Part shown: positions 30,170-35,806 of the stretch, one piece after another
Layout: each line of letters begins with the position of its first letter
Numbering within the stretch: the first letter of the stretch is position 1
Virus record (IMG/VR): IMGVR_UViG_3300027708_000178
Span: 1 to 35,844 of that record
Reading direction: 5' to 3' (one strand)
Source of the DNA: a virus
Length of the DNA: 35,844 nucleotides
The notes under the pieces: model-generated
What the model was told of the DNA's origin: nothing
The model's database searches: none
The model's input: only the letters and a program-made list of their open reading frames with translations
Position numbers and translations under genes: made by a program

Positions 30170-30196
30170 TATTCGTTTGACTGGCCGAATTATTTA
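30170..30196 (-). promoter_or_regulatory. bipartite promoter motif after a terminator, copy 16
   Basis: TAAATAATTCGGCC ... AAACGAATAAGATAG, exact spacing, starting 8 bases beyond the T-tract of the DUF932 terminator. A terminator followed by this motif argues strongly that it restarts transcription. Confidence 0.75.
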
Positions 30197-30203
30197 GGAA
30201 GAA

Positions 30204-30247
30204 AATAAAAAAAACGCAGAGTGGAGTGAAAGGGATCTCCACCCTGC
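30204..30247 (-). terminator. strong terminator of the DUF932 gene
   Basis: On the minus strand GCAGGGTGGAG pairs with CTCCACTCTGC (11 pairs, one G-U) over a 10-base loop, followed by GTTTTTTTTATTTT. The wobble pair exists only on the minus strand. A second stem, TCCTGC with GCAGGA (30253-30283), lies just before it. Confidence 0.9.
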
Positions 30248-30297
30248 CTGAGTCCTGCCAGCGAGAGGTTTGCACCAGCAGGATTGTATTAACCATC

Positions 30298-31431
30298 TTA
30301 GGCGAACATAAGTTCTTTACCTAAGATAGATTGTACATCTTTGGTTGTCAAGGCGTTTGCCTTATTTCTCAACCCAATAAACTCAGATTCTGAATAGCTT
30401 GCCAAAGTACCGCCTACTTCGTTAAGCTTCTCCCAAGATGCTTCGCCCATGCGTTGACTTCCTCTTGTAAGGCTATTAACCATACCGAACAAAGTCTTGG
30501 CGTAGAATGGCGTTTCTTGTCGTTCAATATCCCAACCATTCTGAGCAGCATCAATCTCTGCTTTGCTAAACTTATAGGTTTGAGCGATGGATGCGAACAG
30601 AGGGGTCATACTTGCACCTTCTCCGAATACCATCTTCTTCGTACCTAATAGCTTATCAATCATCACAGGGATAGACTGAATGTGTTTGGCAATGCAAGAC
30701 TGAATCTGATTAGCCAAGTGACCAAGATCAACCTTACCTCGATGAACTACAGAAACATCATCGTGCTTAATCCAACCAATCATACCGTTAGTGCAAACAG
30801 TCCTAAACACACCAGCGGAGATATCAAGCCTGTGAGTACCAATCTCAGAGTTCTTGATCTTGATCAAGCCACCATAATCAGAATCGTCATCAGACTTAAA
30901 GCTTGCTGGCAATGCCACACTAAAATTAATGTAGTCATCTCCAGACTTGTCACAGGCGACTGCCTGATCGCATTCTTGAGGCAGAAAGCTTCTCGTTTGA
31001 TCTAAGACCCAATTGTTATCGATAACTGCGTAACGATCACTAAGGAACGCCCTGCAACTATCATCTTGATCGTTGAACCTAAACAACATCTCTTTGCCGA
31101 AGTCTTCTTGAAAAGAGATATCTACCAAATCTTTAAGAATAGTCTGGTGTTTGACATTACTGGAGTTATACAACTTGTTTAAGGTGAAACTACCCCACTT
31201 AGTCTTACTAGCCAACTGATTCAAAAAGTGCTTAGTAGGCTTGTATAGCTTGTTGGCTTGCCTATCTAAGATGTGGAACTTTTCATCTGCCACAACTGCT
31301 TTGACTTGAGGTTCAGCCCCATTCAAAGTGCAGAGAGCATCATGATAATGATCCTTTTGTTCATTGTAACGAGCTACAACGCCCGCATACGCACCACCAG
31401 TAAAACCACGGACAGATCTAACAGCATTCAT
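30298..31431 (-). CDS. DUF932 family protein
   Basis: 377 aa. Diagnostic blocks are DSCRAFLSDRYAVIDNNWVL (128-147), the ISAGVFRTVCTNGMIGW segment, and ETPFYAKTLFGMVNSLTRGSQ near the C-terminus. DUF932 proteins are found in phages, plasmids and mobile islands, often highly expressed, role unresolved. Codons are richer in G and C than the neighbours. The gene is monocistronic: promoter copy 17, a leader hairpin beside AAGGAG, then a strong terminator. Confidence 0.92.
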   Translation of the reverse strand: MNAVRSVRGFTGGAYAGVVARYNEQKDHYHDALCTLNGAEPQVKAVVADEKFHILDRQANKLYKPTKHFLNQLASKTKWGSFTLNKLYNSSNVKHQTILKDLVDISFQEDFGKEMLFRFNDQDDSCRAFLSDRYAVIDNNWVLDQTRSFLPQECDQAVACDKSGDDYINFSVALPASFKSDDDSDYGGLIKIKNSEIGTHRLDISAGVFRTVCTNGMIGWIKHDDVSVVHRGKVDLGHLANQIQSCIAKHIQSIPVMIDKLLGTKKMVFGEGASMTPLFASIAQTYKFSKAEIDAAQNGWDIERQETPFYAKTLFGMVNSLTRGSQRMGEASWEKLNEVGGTLASYSESEFIGLRNKANALTTKDVQSILGKELMFA

Positions 31432-31443
31432 AAGAAACTCCTT

Positions 31444-31456
31444 GTGGCAAAGCCAC
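31444..31456 (-). promoter_or_regulatory. hairpin abutting the DUF932 ribosome site
   Basis: Minus strand GTGGC-TTT-GCCAC, directly followed by AAGGAG (31438-31443). Probably a 5' stabilising or translation-tuning element. Confidence 0.5.
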
Positions 31457-31497
31457 TATAGTAAAAAAAATTAAAACCTCTTACTTACCTAACTACC

Positions 31498-31524
31498 TAT
31501 TCGTTTGACATAGCCAAACATTTA
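31498..31524 (-). promoter_or_regulatory. bipartite promoter motif, copy 17
   Basis: TAAATGTTTGGC ... CAAACGAATAGG, exact spacing with one mismatch. The upstream TAA is the stop of 31522-31710. Drives DUF932. Confidence 0.68.
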
Positions 31525-31710
31525 GGAACATTTTAAAAATCTTGGTTCTCTATTTACAAGCTTGCCATCCTTCACCCAAGCTTTACCTTCTGGAATCACT
31601 TGCCATGTCTGGCCATCCAAGGTGAATGTACCGCCAAAGAATGACCATGTTCCTTTATCTTTGGATTCATTCCAAAGCTTTAACAACTTAGCCTTAGTTT
31701 CTTCGTTCAT
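31522..31710 (-). CDS. hypothetical protein, 62 aa
   Basis: Coupled to the upstream gene by ATGA at 31707-31710. Contains WNESKDKGTWSFFGGTFTLD and GQTWQVIPEGKAW, a Gly/Trp-rich beta motif. No family recognised. Confidence 0.72.
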   Translation of the reverse strand: MNEETKAKLLKLWNESKDKGTWSFFGGTFTLDGQTWQVIPEGKAWVKDGKLVNREPRFLKCS

Positions 31711-32063
31711 TCTGTACTCCCTATTTCATAGTTATCGCCCCAGTGAACATACCCATCTTTCTTGAGCATATGGAATACCTCGGCATAGTATATGTTATGC
31801 CAGTTGAAGTCCATATCTCCACAAGCTTCAATATACTCTTCATAGAACTCGGTCATATCTATATGATCATATACTGAATCATAGATCGTGTCCATTAGAG
31901 CGACATTATCGGCATCAATTTTGCCAAGTGTCGCCAAACCATACCGAAGGGCCAATCTACCGCCAAAGTGTTCAGCAAGTAGAAACAAATCGCTCTCTGG
32001 TGGCTTCTCGTATGGCTTGTCTTTAACTTCCGGTAACGCACCTAACTTGTCGTAACTTCTCAT
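31707..32063 (-). CDS. acidic protein, 118 aa
   Basis: ATG 32063 follows AGAGAGG, the frame upstream to 32105 lacks a site. Middle helix ESDLFLLAEHFGGRLALRYG and acidic YEEYIEACGDMDFNWH. No family recognised. Confidence 0.7.
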   Translation of the reverse strand: MRSYDKLGALPEVKDKPYEKPPESDLFLLAEHFGGRLALRYGLATLGKIDADNVALMDTIYDSVYDHIDMTEFYEEYIEACGDMDFNWHNIYYAEVFHMLKKDGYVHWGDNYEIGSTE

Positions 32064-32086
32064 ATCAACCTCTCTTTCTATATACT

Positions 32087-32113
32087 TATTCGTTTCACAC
32101 CCCAAAAGATTTA
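32087..32113 (-). promoter_or_regulatory. bipartite promoter motif, copy 18
   Basis: TAAATCTTTTGGGG ... GAAACGAATAAGTA, exact spacing. One base after the TAG of 32115-32381. Drives 31707-32063. Confidence 0.65.
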
Positions 32114-32114
32114 C

Positions 32115-32381
32115 CTATTTTGTAAAAATAAATAACGCATCATCTCCAACCCAACTGCCAATCATATCGCCTTCCCACTTCAACTTCTCTGCGAAAAGCC
32201 TTGCAGCGTTTGCAAAGTTTTCCTTATATTCCAATTCGTAATCCCAACCAATGGTCAGGTTAGGTTGACGATTTTGCATTTTACCGTTACCCAGTCTACA
32301 CTTAAGGCGTTTGCCCTTTGTATCGGTAATAGGTAGAACCTTCACAAAAATAGTAGCACCACCAACAAACTTAATAGTCAT
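32115..32381 (-). CDS. beta-rich protein, 88 aa
   Basis: ATG 32381 follows AAGGAG. MTIKFVGGATIFVKVLPITD then basic KGKRLKCRLGNGK and a C-terminal DALFIFTK. No family recognised. Confidence 0.7.
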   Translation of the reverse strand: MTIKFVGGATIFVKVLPITDTKGKRLKCRLGNGKMQNRQPNLTIGWDYELEYKENFANAARLFAEKLKWEGDMIGSWVGDDALFIFTK

Positions 32382-32402
32382 AACATTCTCCTTGTATATA
32401 GT

Positions 32403-32429
32403 TATTCGTTCCACACACCAAATTATTTA
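32403..32429 (-). promoter_or_regulatory. bipartite promoter motif, copy 19
   Basis: TAAATAATTTGG ... GGAACGAATAAC, exact spacing. Its TAA is the stop of 32427-32564. Drives 32115-32381. Confidence 0.68.
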
Positions 32430-32564
32430 CCGAAATCCAAATTTTTTCTTAAGTTCGGCATAAAGAAAATCGTAATCTTCTTGCCCCATCTCATTTGCCA
32501 TAAACCTCTCATCTAACCTATCCACCGCTTTTTCAAACCGCACTTCTTTTTCTTGTTCGCTCAT
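32427..32564 (-). CDS. charged helical protein, 45 aa
   Basis: ATG 32564 follows AAGGAG by 5 bases. Helical and highly charged (SEQEKEVRFEKAVDRLDERF), basic end KKKFGFR. Its TAA lies in promoter copy 19. No family recognised. Confidence 0.68.
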   Translation of the reverse strand: MSEQEKEVRFEKAVDRLDERFMANEMGQEDYDFLYAELKKKFGFR

Positions 32565-32604
32565 CTCATCTCCTTGTTTATGTTACTTCCATCCCATGTA
32601 TTTC

Positions 32605-32631
32605 TATTCGTGTGAGTATGGTTTTTATTTA
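32605..32631 (-). promoter_or_regulatory. bipartite promoter motif, copy 20
   Basis: TAAATAAAAACC ... CACACGAATAG, exact spacing. Upstream (minus sense) the sequence ATATTCCATT precedes the box, as in copies 24 and 27. Drives 32427-32564. Confidence 0.7.
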
Positions 32632-32653
32632 ATGGAATATGAAAAGATTTTTA

Positions 32654-32670
32654 GTATAACCAAGTATAAC
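32654..32670. promoter_or_regulatory. tandem GTATAAC site upstream of promoter copy 20
   Basis: GTATAACCAAGTATAAC, two heptamers with 10-bp period, starting 22 bases beyond the TAAATA box. Helical phasing suggests binding of a regulator to one DNA face. Confidence 0.55.
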
Positions 32671-32671
32671 C

Positions 32672-32757
32672 ATAAAAGCAATGTGCGTTCCGCATCCCCG
32701 ATCCCTCTCCCGATTCCAGAGAGGCGGGTTGTTTTATATCGGCCCTCCCGATGTTAT
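32672..32757 (-). ncRNA. GGA-rich RNA candidate 1 (possible CsrA decoy)
   Basis: Transcribed by promoter copy 21 and ending near the operator of copy 20, with no ORF. Six GGA triplets lie within about 75 bases. One hairpin, CCTCTC-TGGAATCGG-GAGAGG, presents GGA in its loop, and another, ATCGG-GAGGG-CCGAT (32738-32752), recurs at 34399-34414. The 15-mer GGGGATGCGGAACGC (32685-32699) recurs at 35821-35835. The rest of 32565-33052 holds the promoters and sites listed separately. Decoy function is inference. Confidence 0.45.
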
Positions 32758-32759
32758 AT

Positions 32760-32786
32760 TATTCGTTTAACCACCCAAATTATTTA
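32760..32786 (-). promoter_or_regulatory. bipartite promoter motif driving GGA-rich RNA 1, copy 21
   Basis: TAAATAATTTGGG ... TTAAACGAATAATAT, exact spacing. No ORF follows; the next element in the minus sense is the GGA-rich stretch. Confidence 0.7.
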
Positions 32787-32807
32787 GAAAAATTTTTAAA
32801 ATAAATG

Positions 32808-32824
32808 GTATAACAAAGTATAAT
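32808..32824. promoter_or_regulatory. tandem GTATAAC site upstream of promoter copy 21
   Basis: GTATAACAAAGTATAAT, 10-bp period, 21 bases beyond the TAAATA box. The flanking ~50 bases (TTTTTGATTTTG and on) are repeated beside promoter copy 25. The 33052-32825 stretch has no credible gene: frames there lack a ribosome site. Confidence 0.55.
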
Positions 32825-33052
32825 TTTTGATTTTGATAGTGTTGATAATACACTTTTTGTTCATTGGAAAAGTGTGAAACCAATTTTGCAATCTCTGAAG
32901 AATTATCTTGACAGGTTTTTAACCCCATGTGTAAAATCGTCTTGCAAGGGGATATGTTTAACACATTTTAAAATCCTATCTTATCTCCAAATAGGTTAAA
33001 TACTATCTGCATTTGATAGAGTTCATAATTTGAGCAGAGAAATACATAAAGG

Positions 33053-33247
33053 CTAATCATTGTAACTTTCCTCCAAAGTGAAAAATTCTGGTACTGGTTC
33101 AAGTTCATGCTTACCAAAATGAAGTTTAATCCATAGTTCTTTGATGTCTGCTTCCTTGTAGAAGTGTCCATCTGCTTTATCTAGACTCAACCTAATCAAA
33201 GCATATTCAAGCAATTGTTTCTCTACACTGCTAACTTTAATAAGCAT
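33053..33247 (-). CDS. hypothetical protein, 64 aa
   Basis: AAGGAGG before ATG 33247, which shares a base with the TAA of 33247-33399. Helical, MLIKVSSVEKQLLEYALIRL, acidic end FFTLEESYND. No family recognised. Confidence 0.72.
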   Translation of the reverse strand: MLIKVSSVEKQLLEYALIRLSLDKADGHFYKEADIKELWIKLHFGKHELEPVPEFFTLEESYND

Positions 33248-33399
33248 TACACTACCTCCTTAGTGAGTTTTAGTTTTTCGCCCTGTCTACCGCCCTTGGG
33301 CGATTTCTTCTTGCTCTTGAATACCACCATGCCCCTTGGCGTTTCCCCTCTGCGTTCAAAGGGGGTGTTTACCAATACAAATCTGATAGTCCTACTCAT
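33247..33399 (-). CDS. basic protein, 50 aa
   Basis: AAGGAG before ATG 33399. Strand MSRTIRFVLVN, then a Lys/Arg/Gly-rich half (VVFKSKKKSPKGGRQGEKLK). Clearly basic, so RNA or DNA contact is likely. G and C richer than neighbours. TAATG junction to the next gene. Confidence 0.72.
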   Translation of the reverse strand: MSRTIRFVLVNTPFERRGETPRGMVVFKSKKKSPKGGRQGEKLKLTKEVV

Positions 33400-33422
33400 G
33401 TTACATTCTCCTTGTAAAGTTC

Positions 33423-33449
33423 TATTCGTTTAACTACACATTTAATTTA
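33423..33449 (-). promoter_or_regulatory. bipartite promoter motif, copy 22
   Basis: TAAATTAAATG ... TTAAACGAATAG, exact spacing with one mismatch. The upstream TAA is the stop of 33447-33788. Drives 33247-33399. Confidence 0.62.
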
Positions 33450-33788
33450 GCGATCATACCTACTTGGTTTACGCATAGCATTGCCATTCTCATGAATGAA
33501 ATCATCAATGCTTAACGCCTGTTCATTGTCTACTTCTCTCTGCTCCAACATCTGATGCAGGGCTTGACAACCGTCTAAGATTCTGCAATGAAGATAAGCA
33601 GGATACTTGCCATCTACTGTTTGTATCCAACCATGCGAAAACTCTTCTTCGAAGCTGGTTACCACAAAGGTATTAGACTTTGGGTTGTAATTTACTCCGA
33701 TTATGTAAGCATGACCATTGTTCAAGACTTCTGGCATATGCTTAAGAAACTCTGCGTACTCATGACATTCTAAAATCAAATCGTTCAT
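33447..33788 (-). CDS. hypothetical protein, 113 aa
   Basis: Begins MNDLILECHEYAEFLKHMPE with strands GHAYIIGVNYNPKSNTFVVT later, and a helical CQALHQMLEQREVDNEQ end. AAAGGGG (33793-33799) is a plausible ribosome site. No family recognised. Confidence 0.7.
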   Translation of the reverse strand: MNDLILECHEYAEFLKHMPEVLNNGHAYIIGVNYNPKSNTFVVTSFEEEFSHGWIQTVDGKYPAYLHCRILDGCQALHQMLEQREVDNEQALSIDDFIHENGNAMRKPSRYDR

Positions 33789-33812
33789 AGCTAACCCCTT
33801 TCAAGGATTGTG

Positions 33813-33968
33813 TTACTCTTCGCCTTCCCAACCGTGACGATCCCAACCACCACAATTTTCGTTATCATCATCATCTTCCGTATCGTCTTCGATATATTCC
33901 CATTCGAGGAAACTTGGAAGATCATCTTCAAAACTCTCAAACTCCCATTCGTCATCAGTAAAGTCCAT
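33813..33968 (-). CDS. 51-aa highly acidic protein
   Basis: CCAAGGAGATAGC before ATG 33968 is a good ribosome site. Almost half of the residues are Asp or Glu (DDEWEFESFEDD, EDDTEDDDDNEN), with aromatic residues between them and a Gly/Trp end (GGWDRHGWEGEE). The composition recalls DNA-mimic anti-restriction proteins. First gene after promoter copy 23. Confidence 0.7.
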   Translation of the reverse strand: MDFTDDEWEFESFEDDLPSFLEWEYIEDDTEDDDDNENCGGWDRHGWEGEE

Positions 33969-34001
33969 CGCTATCTCCTTGGTTATTGTTTCCTACTTAC
34001 T

Positions 34002-34028
34002 TATTCGTATGACTATACTTTTTATTTA
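34002..34028 (-). promoter_or_regulatory. bipartite promoter motif, copy 23
   Basis: TAAATAAAAAG ... TCATACGAATAAGTA, exact spacing. The upstream TAA is the stop of 34026-34223. Drives the acidic gene. Confidence 0.68.
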
Positions 34029-34223
34029 GCTATTTTGAATATCTTCTTGTCGATCTTGAATGATTTTGCAATACTCTTGAGCTTCCTCAAGTGTCTTGAA
34101 CTCTTCTTTAATCTCATCTAGTGTCATCGTTTCAACAATCCAATGACCACCAGCATCATAATTATCCTTTGCCCAATTTAGTATTTGTCTAGGTAAAACC
34201 AATCTTTCATCAGGTATCCACAT
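34026..34223 (-). CDS. acidic helical protein, 65 aa
   Basis: AAAGGAG before ATG 34223. Pattern LVLPRQILNWAKDNYDAGGHW then an acidic helix TLDEIKEEFKTLEEAQEYCK. Stop is in promoter copy 23. No family recognised. Confidence 0.7.
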   Translation of the reverse strand: MWIPDERLVLPRQILNWAKDNYDAGGHWIVETMTLDEIKEEFKTLEEAQEYCKIIQDRQEDIQNS

Positions 34224-34265
34224 TTTTCCATCTCCTTTGTTTTAGTTACTGCTTCCGTACTATTC

Positions 34266-34292
34266 TATTCGTGCAAGTATGCTTTTTATTTA
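34266..34292 (-). promoter_or_regulatory. bipartite promoter motif, copy 24
   Basis: TAAATAAAAAG ... TTGCACGAATAG, exact spacing, preceded by ATATTCCATT as in copies 20 and 27. A degenerate heptamer GTAAAAC (34314) lies 21 bases beyond the box. Drives 34026-34223. Confidence 0.68.
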
Positions 34293-34329
34293 ATGGAATA
34301 TAAAAATATTTTAGTAAAACTTTATTATA

Positions 34330-34453
34330 CTAAATTAAATCAGTCCAGGCTCCCCTCATCCCCCCTAGATTTTTTCCTAGATGGCAAGCTTATTTTTTAT
34401 CGGCCCTTCCCGATTTTTTCAGATTTTTGTTTGTTTTCCTCCTTTCTATATAT
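34330..34453 (-). ncRNA. GGA-rich RNA candidate 2 (possible CsrA decoy)
   Basis: Runs from promoter copy 25 towards copy 24 with no ORF. Seven GGA triplets occur, including an AAGGAGG with no start codon in range, so a ribosome site without a gene. Hairpins ATCGG-GAAGGG-CCGAT and CTAG-GAAAAAAT-CTAG place GGA in or next to loops. It shares the first hairpin and the promoter arrangement with candidate 1. Together with candidate 3 it fills the 505-base gap 34224-34728. Confidence 0.45.
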
Positions 34454-34456
34454 TTC

Positions 34457-34483
34457 TATTCGTGCAAGGCAGGCAATTATTTA
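34457..34483 (-). promoter_or_regulatory. bipartite promoter motif driving GGA-rich RNA 2, copy 25
   Basis: TAAATAATTGCC ... TTGCACGAATAG, exact spacing. No ORF follows in the minus sense before copy 24. Confidence 0.7.
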
Positions 34484-34514
34484 GTAAAAAAAATAAATTT
34501 TTCCCAAATAAATA

Positions 34515-34531
34515 GTATAACAAAGTATTAC
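34515..34531. promoter_or_regulatory. tandem GTATAAC site upstream of promoter copy 25
   Basis: GTATAACAAAGTATTAC, 10-bp period, 31 bases beyond the TAAATA box, one helical turn further than in copies 20 and 21. Confidence 0.5.
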
Positions 34532-34539
34532 ATTTTTGA

Positions 34540-34735
34540 TTTTGTTGGTACTGGTAAGACACACAATCTAGACGCACCATGCCCCCACCTCAGTGGTCTT
34601 GGTAAGACACCCTGAGCTTTTTTAAAAAGTCTGCTTTTTTCGTTTTCGGTATCTCACCGTGGTTTGCACCTAAAAGCAGAAAACATACCGATCATTTTAA
34701 CTTAATACATTTTGTTTACCTCTCATTGTTATATA
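34540..34735 (-). ncRNA. gene-free transcript candidate with pseudoknot-like pairing
   Basis: Downstream of promoter copy 26, without a credible ORF. CGGTAT/ATACCG (34647-34652 with 34685-34690) and TCTGCTTTT/AAAAGCAGA (34630-34638 with 34672-34680) interleave, so they form a pseudoknot or two exclusive folds. TGGTAAGACAC occurs twice (about 34552 and 34603), and GGTTTGCACC is shared with the DUF932 terminator region. No GGA enrichment. Confidence 0.4.
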
Positions 34736-34974
34736 TAGTTATTCGTACTAGGACCGATATTATTTAGGAAATAGTTCCAAGTTTTTGGGAAATCATCGTA
34801 ACGATACCTTATACAAGTTTGGGCAATGTTACGATATCCTGCAATCTTTTCTACTACCTTTATCCTTGCCATATTGCATACCTTGCAATAGTGGCGTTCA
34901 AAAACATTACCATCATCATCGGTATCTCTACCTAGCTTATTCCATTTATCATGATTACAGTTTTTAACTATCAT
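34729..34974 (-). CDS. hypothetical protein, 81 aa, with CxxC
   Basis: Begins MIVKNCNHDKWNKLG; a Cys-x2-His type start and YCKVCNMARIKV (30-41) would form a zinc knuckle. GGGGGA before ATG 34974. The last 12 codons (CTA AAT AAT ... ACG AAT AAC) are promoter copy 26. No family recognised. Confidence 0.72.
   Translation of the reverse strand: MIVKNCNHDKWNKLGRDTDDDGNVFERHYCKVCNMARIKVVEKIAGYRNIAQTCIRYRYDDFPKTWNYFLNNIGPSTNNYI
34740..34766 (-). promoter_or_regulatory. bipartite promoter motif inside a coding end, copy 26
   Basis: TAAATAATATCGG ... AGTACGAATAAC, exact spacing, read through in frame by the last codons of the 34729-34974 gene. Drives the pseudoknot candidate. Confidence 0.62.
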
Positions 34975-34986
34975 CTTACTTCCCCC

Positions 34987-35688
34987 TTAGTGGTATATGT
35001 ATGCTACATTTTTGTAATCTTTATCCCAACACTTGCGACAATCTTCGCAGTTAGCTTCACTTTCACCAGTGAACGATCTTAAGCTTGCAGGACATACATT
35101 CTCATGTCGAATATCTGCATTAACTGGCGTTGATATTACCGTTGAAGTAGGTAAACCCAACCCACTACTTGGAACTTGATCGACCATAAACATTGAAGCA
35201 CGAACAATAAGGTTATCAGGAAATTCACCGTATAGTGATTGATACTCACGAATCATGCCATGTTCTTTACTAGGTAGCCAGAACTTGATTTCTGGTACTG
35301 CTTTAGCTATGTTAGCTATTGCAAGCAGCATATCTACCGATTGTAAATCCCCACTAGTGAACCATCTGAAATATCTTTTCTCTTGCTTAAGTCTTTTTAA
35401 CTTACCTTGGAAGTAAGCTATAAAGCTTTCTTGCCATTCTTGTAAGCTTCCCCCTATTTGTTCCATCCTAGCTAAGTCTGCTTTCTTCTTACTACCGAAG
35501 ATATATCTACCTTTAAGAGCATAGCAGCCGTTACAGATAGAGCCTTTAACCTTGACTAGCTTCGATCCCGTTTGGCATAGCCAAGCTGGTAAATCCCAAG
35601 ACTCCCAAGGCATTTTAGTTGTTTGCGAAGTCTTAATCGTGATTTTGTTAGCCTTAACATTGTCAACCGTAGTCAATTCCATTCTCAT
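34987..35688 (-). CDS. GP88-like phage protein
   Basis: ATG 35688 has AAAGGAAAG ahead and is preferred to 35724, giving 233 aa. Features are SICNGCYALKGRY (51-63), FRWFTSGDLQSVDMLLAIAN, then IKFWLPSKE and a late C cluster with CPASLRSF and CEDCRKCW. The CNxCYALKG start and WLPSKE block fit the gene product 88 family first described in mycobacteriophages. The Cys pattern suggests metal binding. Function unresolved. Confidence 0.8.
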   Translation of the reverse strand: MRMELTTVDNVKANKITIKTSQTTKMPWESWDLPAWLCQTGSKLVKVKGSICNGCYALKGRYIFGSKKKADLARMEQIGGSLQEWQESFIAYFQGKLKRLKQEKRYFRWFTSGDLQSVDMLLAIANIAKAVPEIKFWLPSKEHGMIREYQSLYGEFPDNLIVRASMFMVDQVPSSGLGLPTSTVISTPVNADIRHENVCPASLRSFTGESEANCEDCRKCWDKDYKNVAYIYH

Positions 35689-35731
35689 TTTACTTTCCTT
35701 TTCCTTAGTGTTAGTTATCCTCATGCTATCT

Positions 35732-35758
35732 TATTCGTTTAACTATGATTATTATTTA
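35732..35758 (-). promoter_or_regulatory. bipartite promoter motif, copy 27
   Basis: TAAATAATAATC ... TTAAACGAATAAGATAG, exact spacing, preceded by ATATTCTATT. Drives the GP88-like gene. Confidence 0.7.
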
Positions 35759-35789
35759 ATAGAATATAGAATTATTTTAAATATATTTT

Positions 35790-35806
35790 GTTATACTATG
35801 TTATAC
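35790..35806. promoter_or_regulatory. tandem GTTATAC site upstream of promoter copy 27
   Basis: GTTATACTATGTTATAC on the plus strand, that is inverted with respect to copies 20, 21 and 25, but again with 10-bp period and 31 bases beyond the box. Confidence 0.5.

Noticed and set aside
30253-30283. AGCGAGAGGTTT resembling a stretch of a retron msr RNA
   Set aside because: The match is a dozen bases only, no reverse transcriptase gene is nearby, and the segment lies in the stem region before a terminator.
25448-31055. 15-mer ACTAAGGAACGCCCT shared by the 25442 hairpin and DUF932
   Set aside because: One such match is expected by chance in a window of this size; in DUF932 it is ordinary coding sequence.
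32767-33171. Two frames (65 and 67 aa) between promoter copy 21 and 33053-33247
   Set aside because: Neither has a ribosome site. The right one overlaps the well-supported 33053-33247 gene in another frame.
34500-34570. 44-codon frame starting ATGGTGCG near 34573 and crossing promoter copy 25
   Set aside because: Residue composition is that of translated AT-rich noncoding DNA, and the ribosome site is doubtful.
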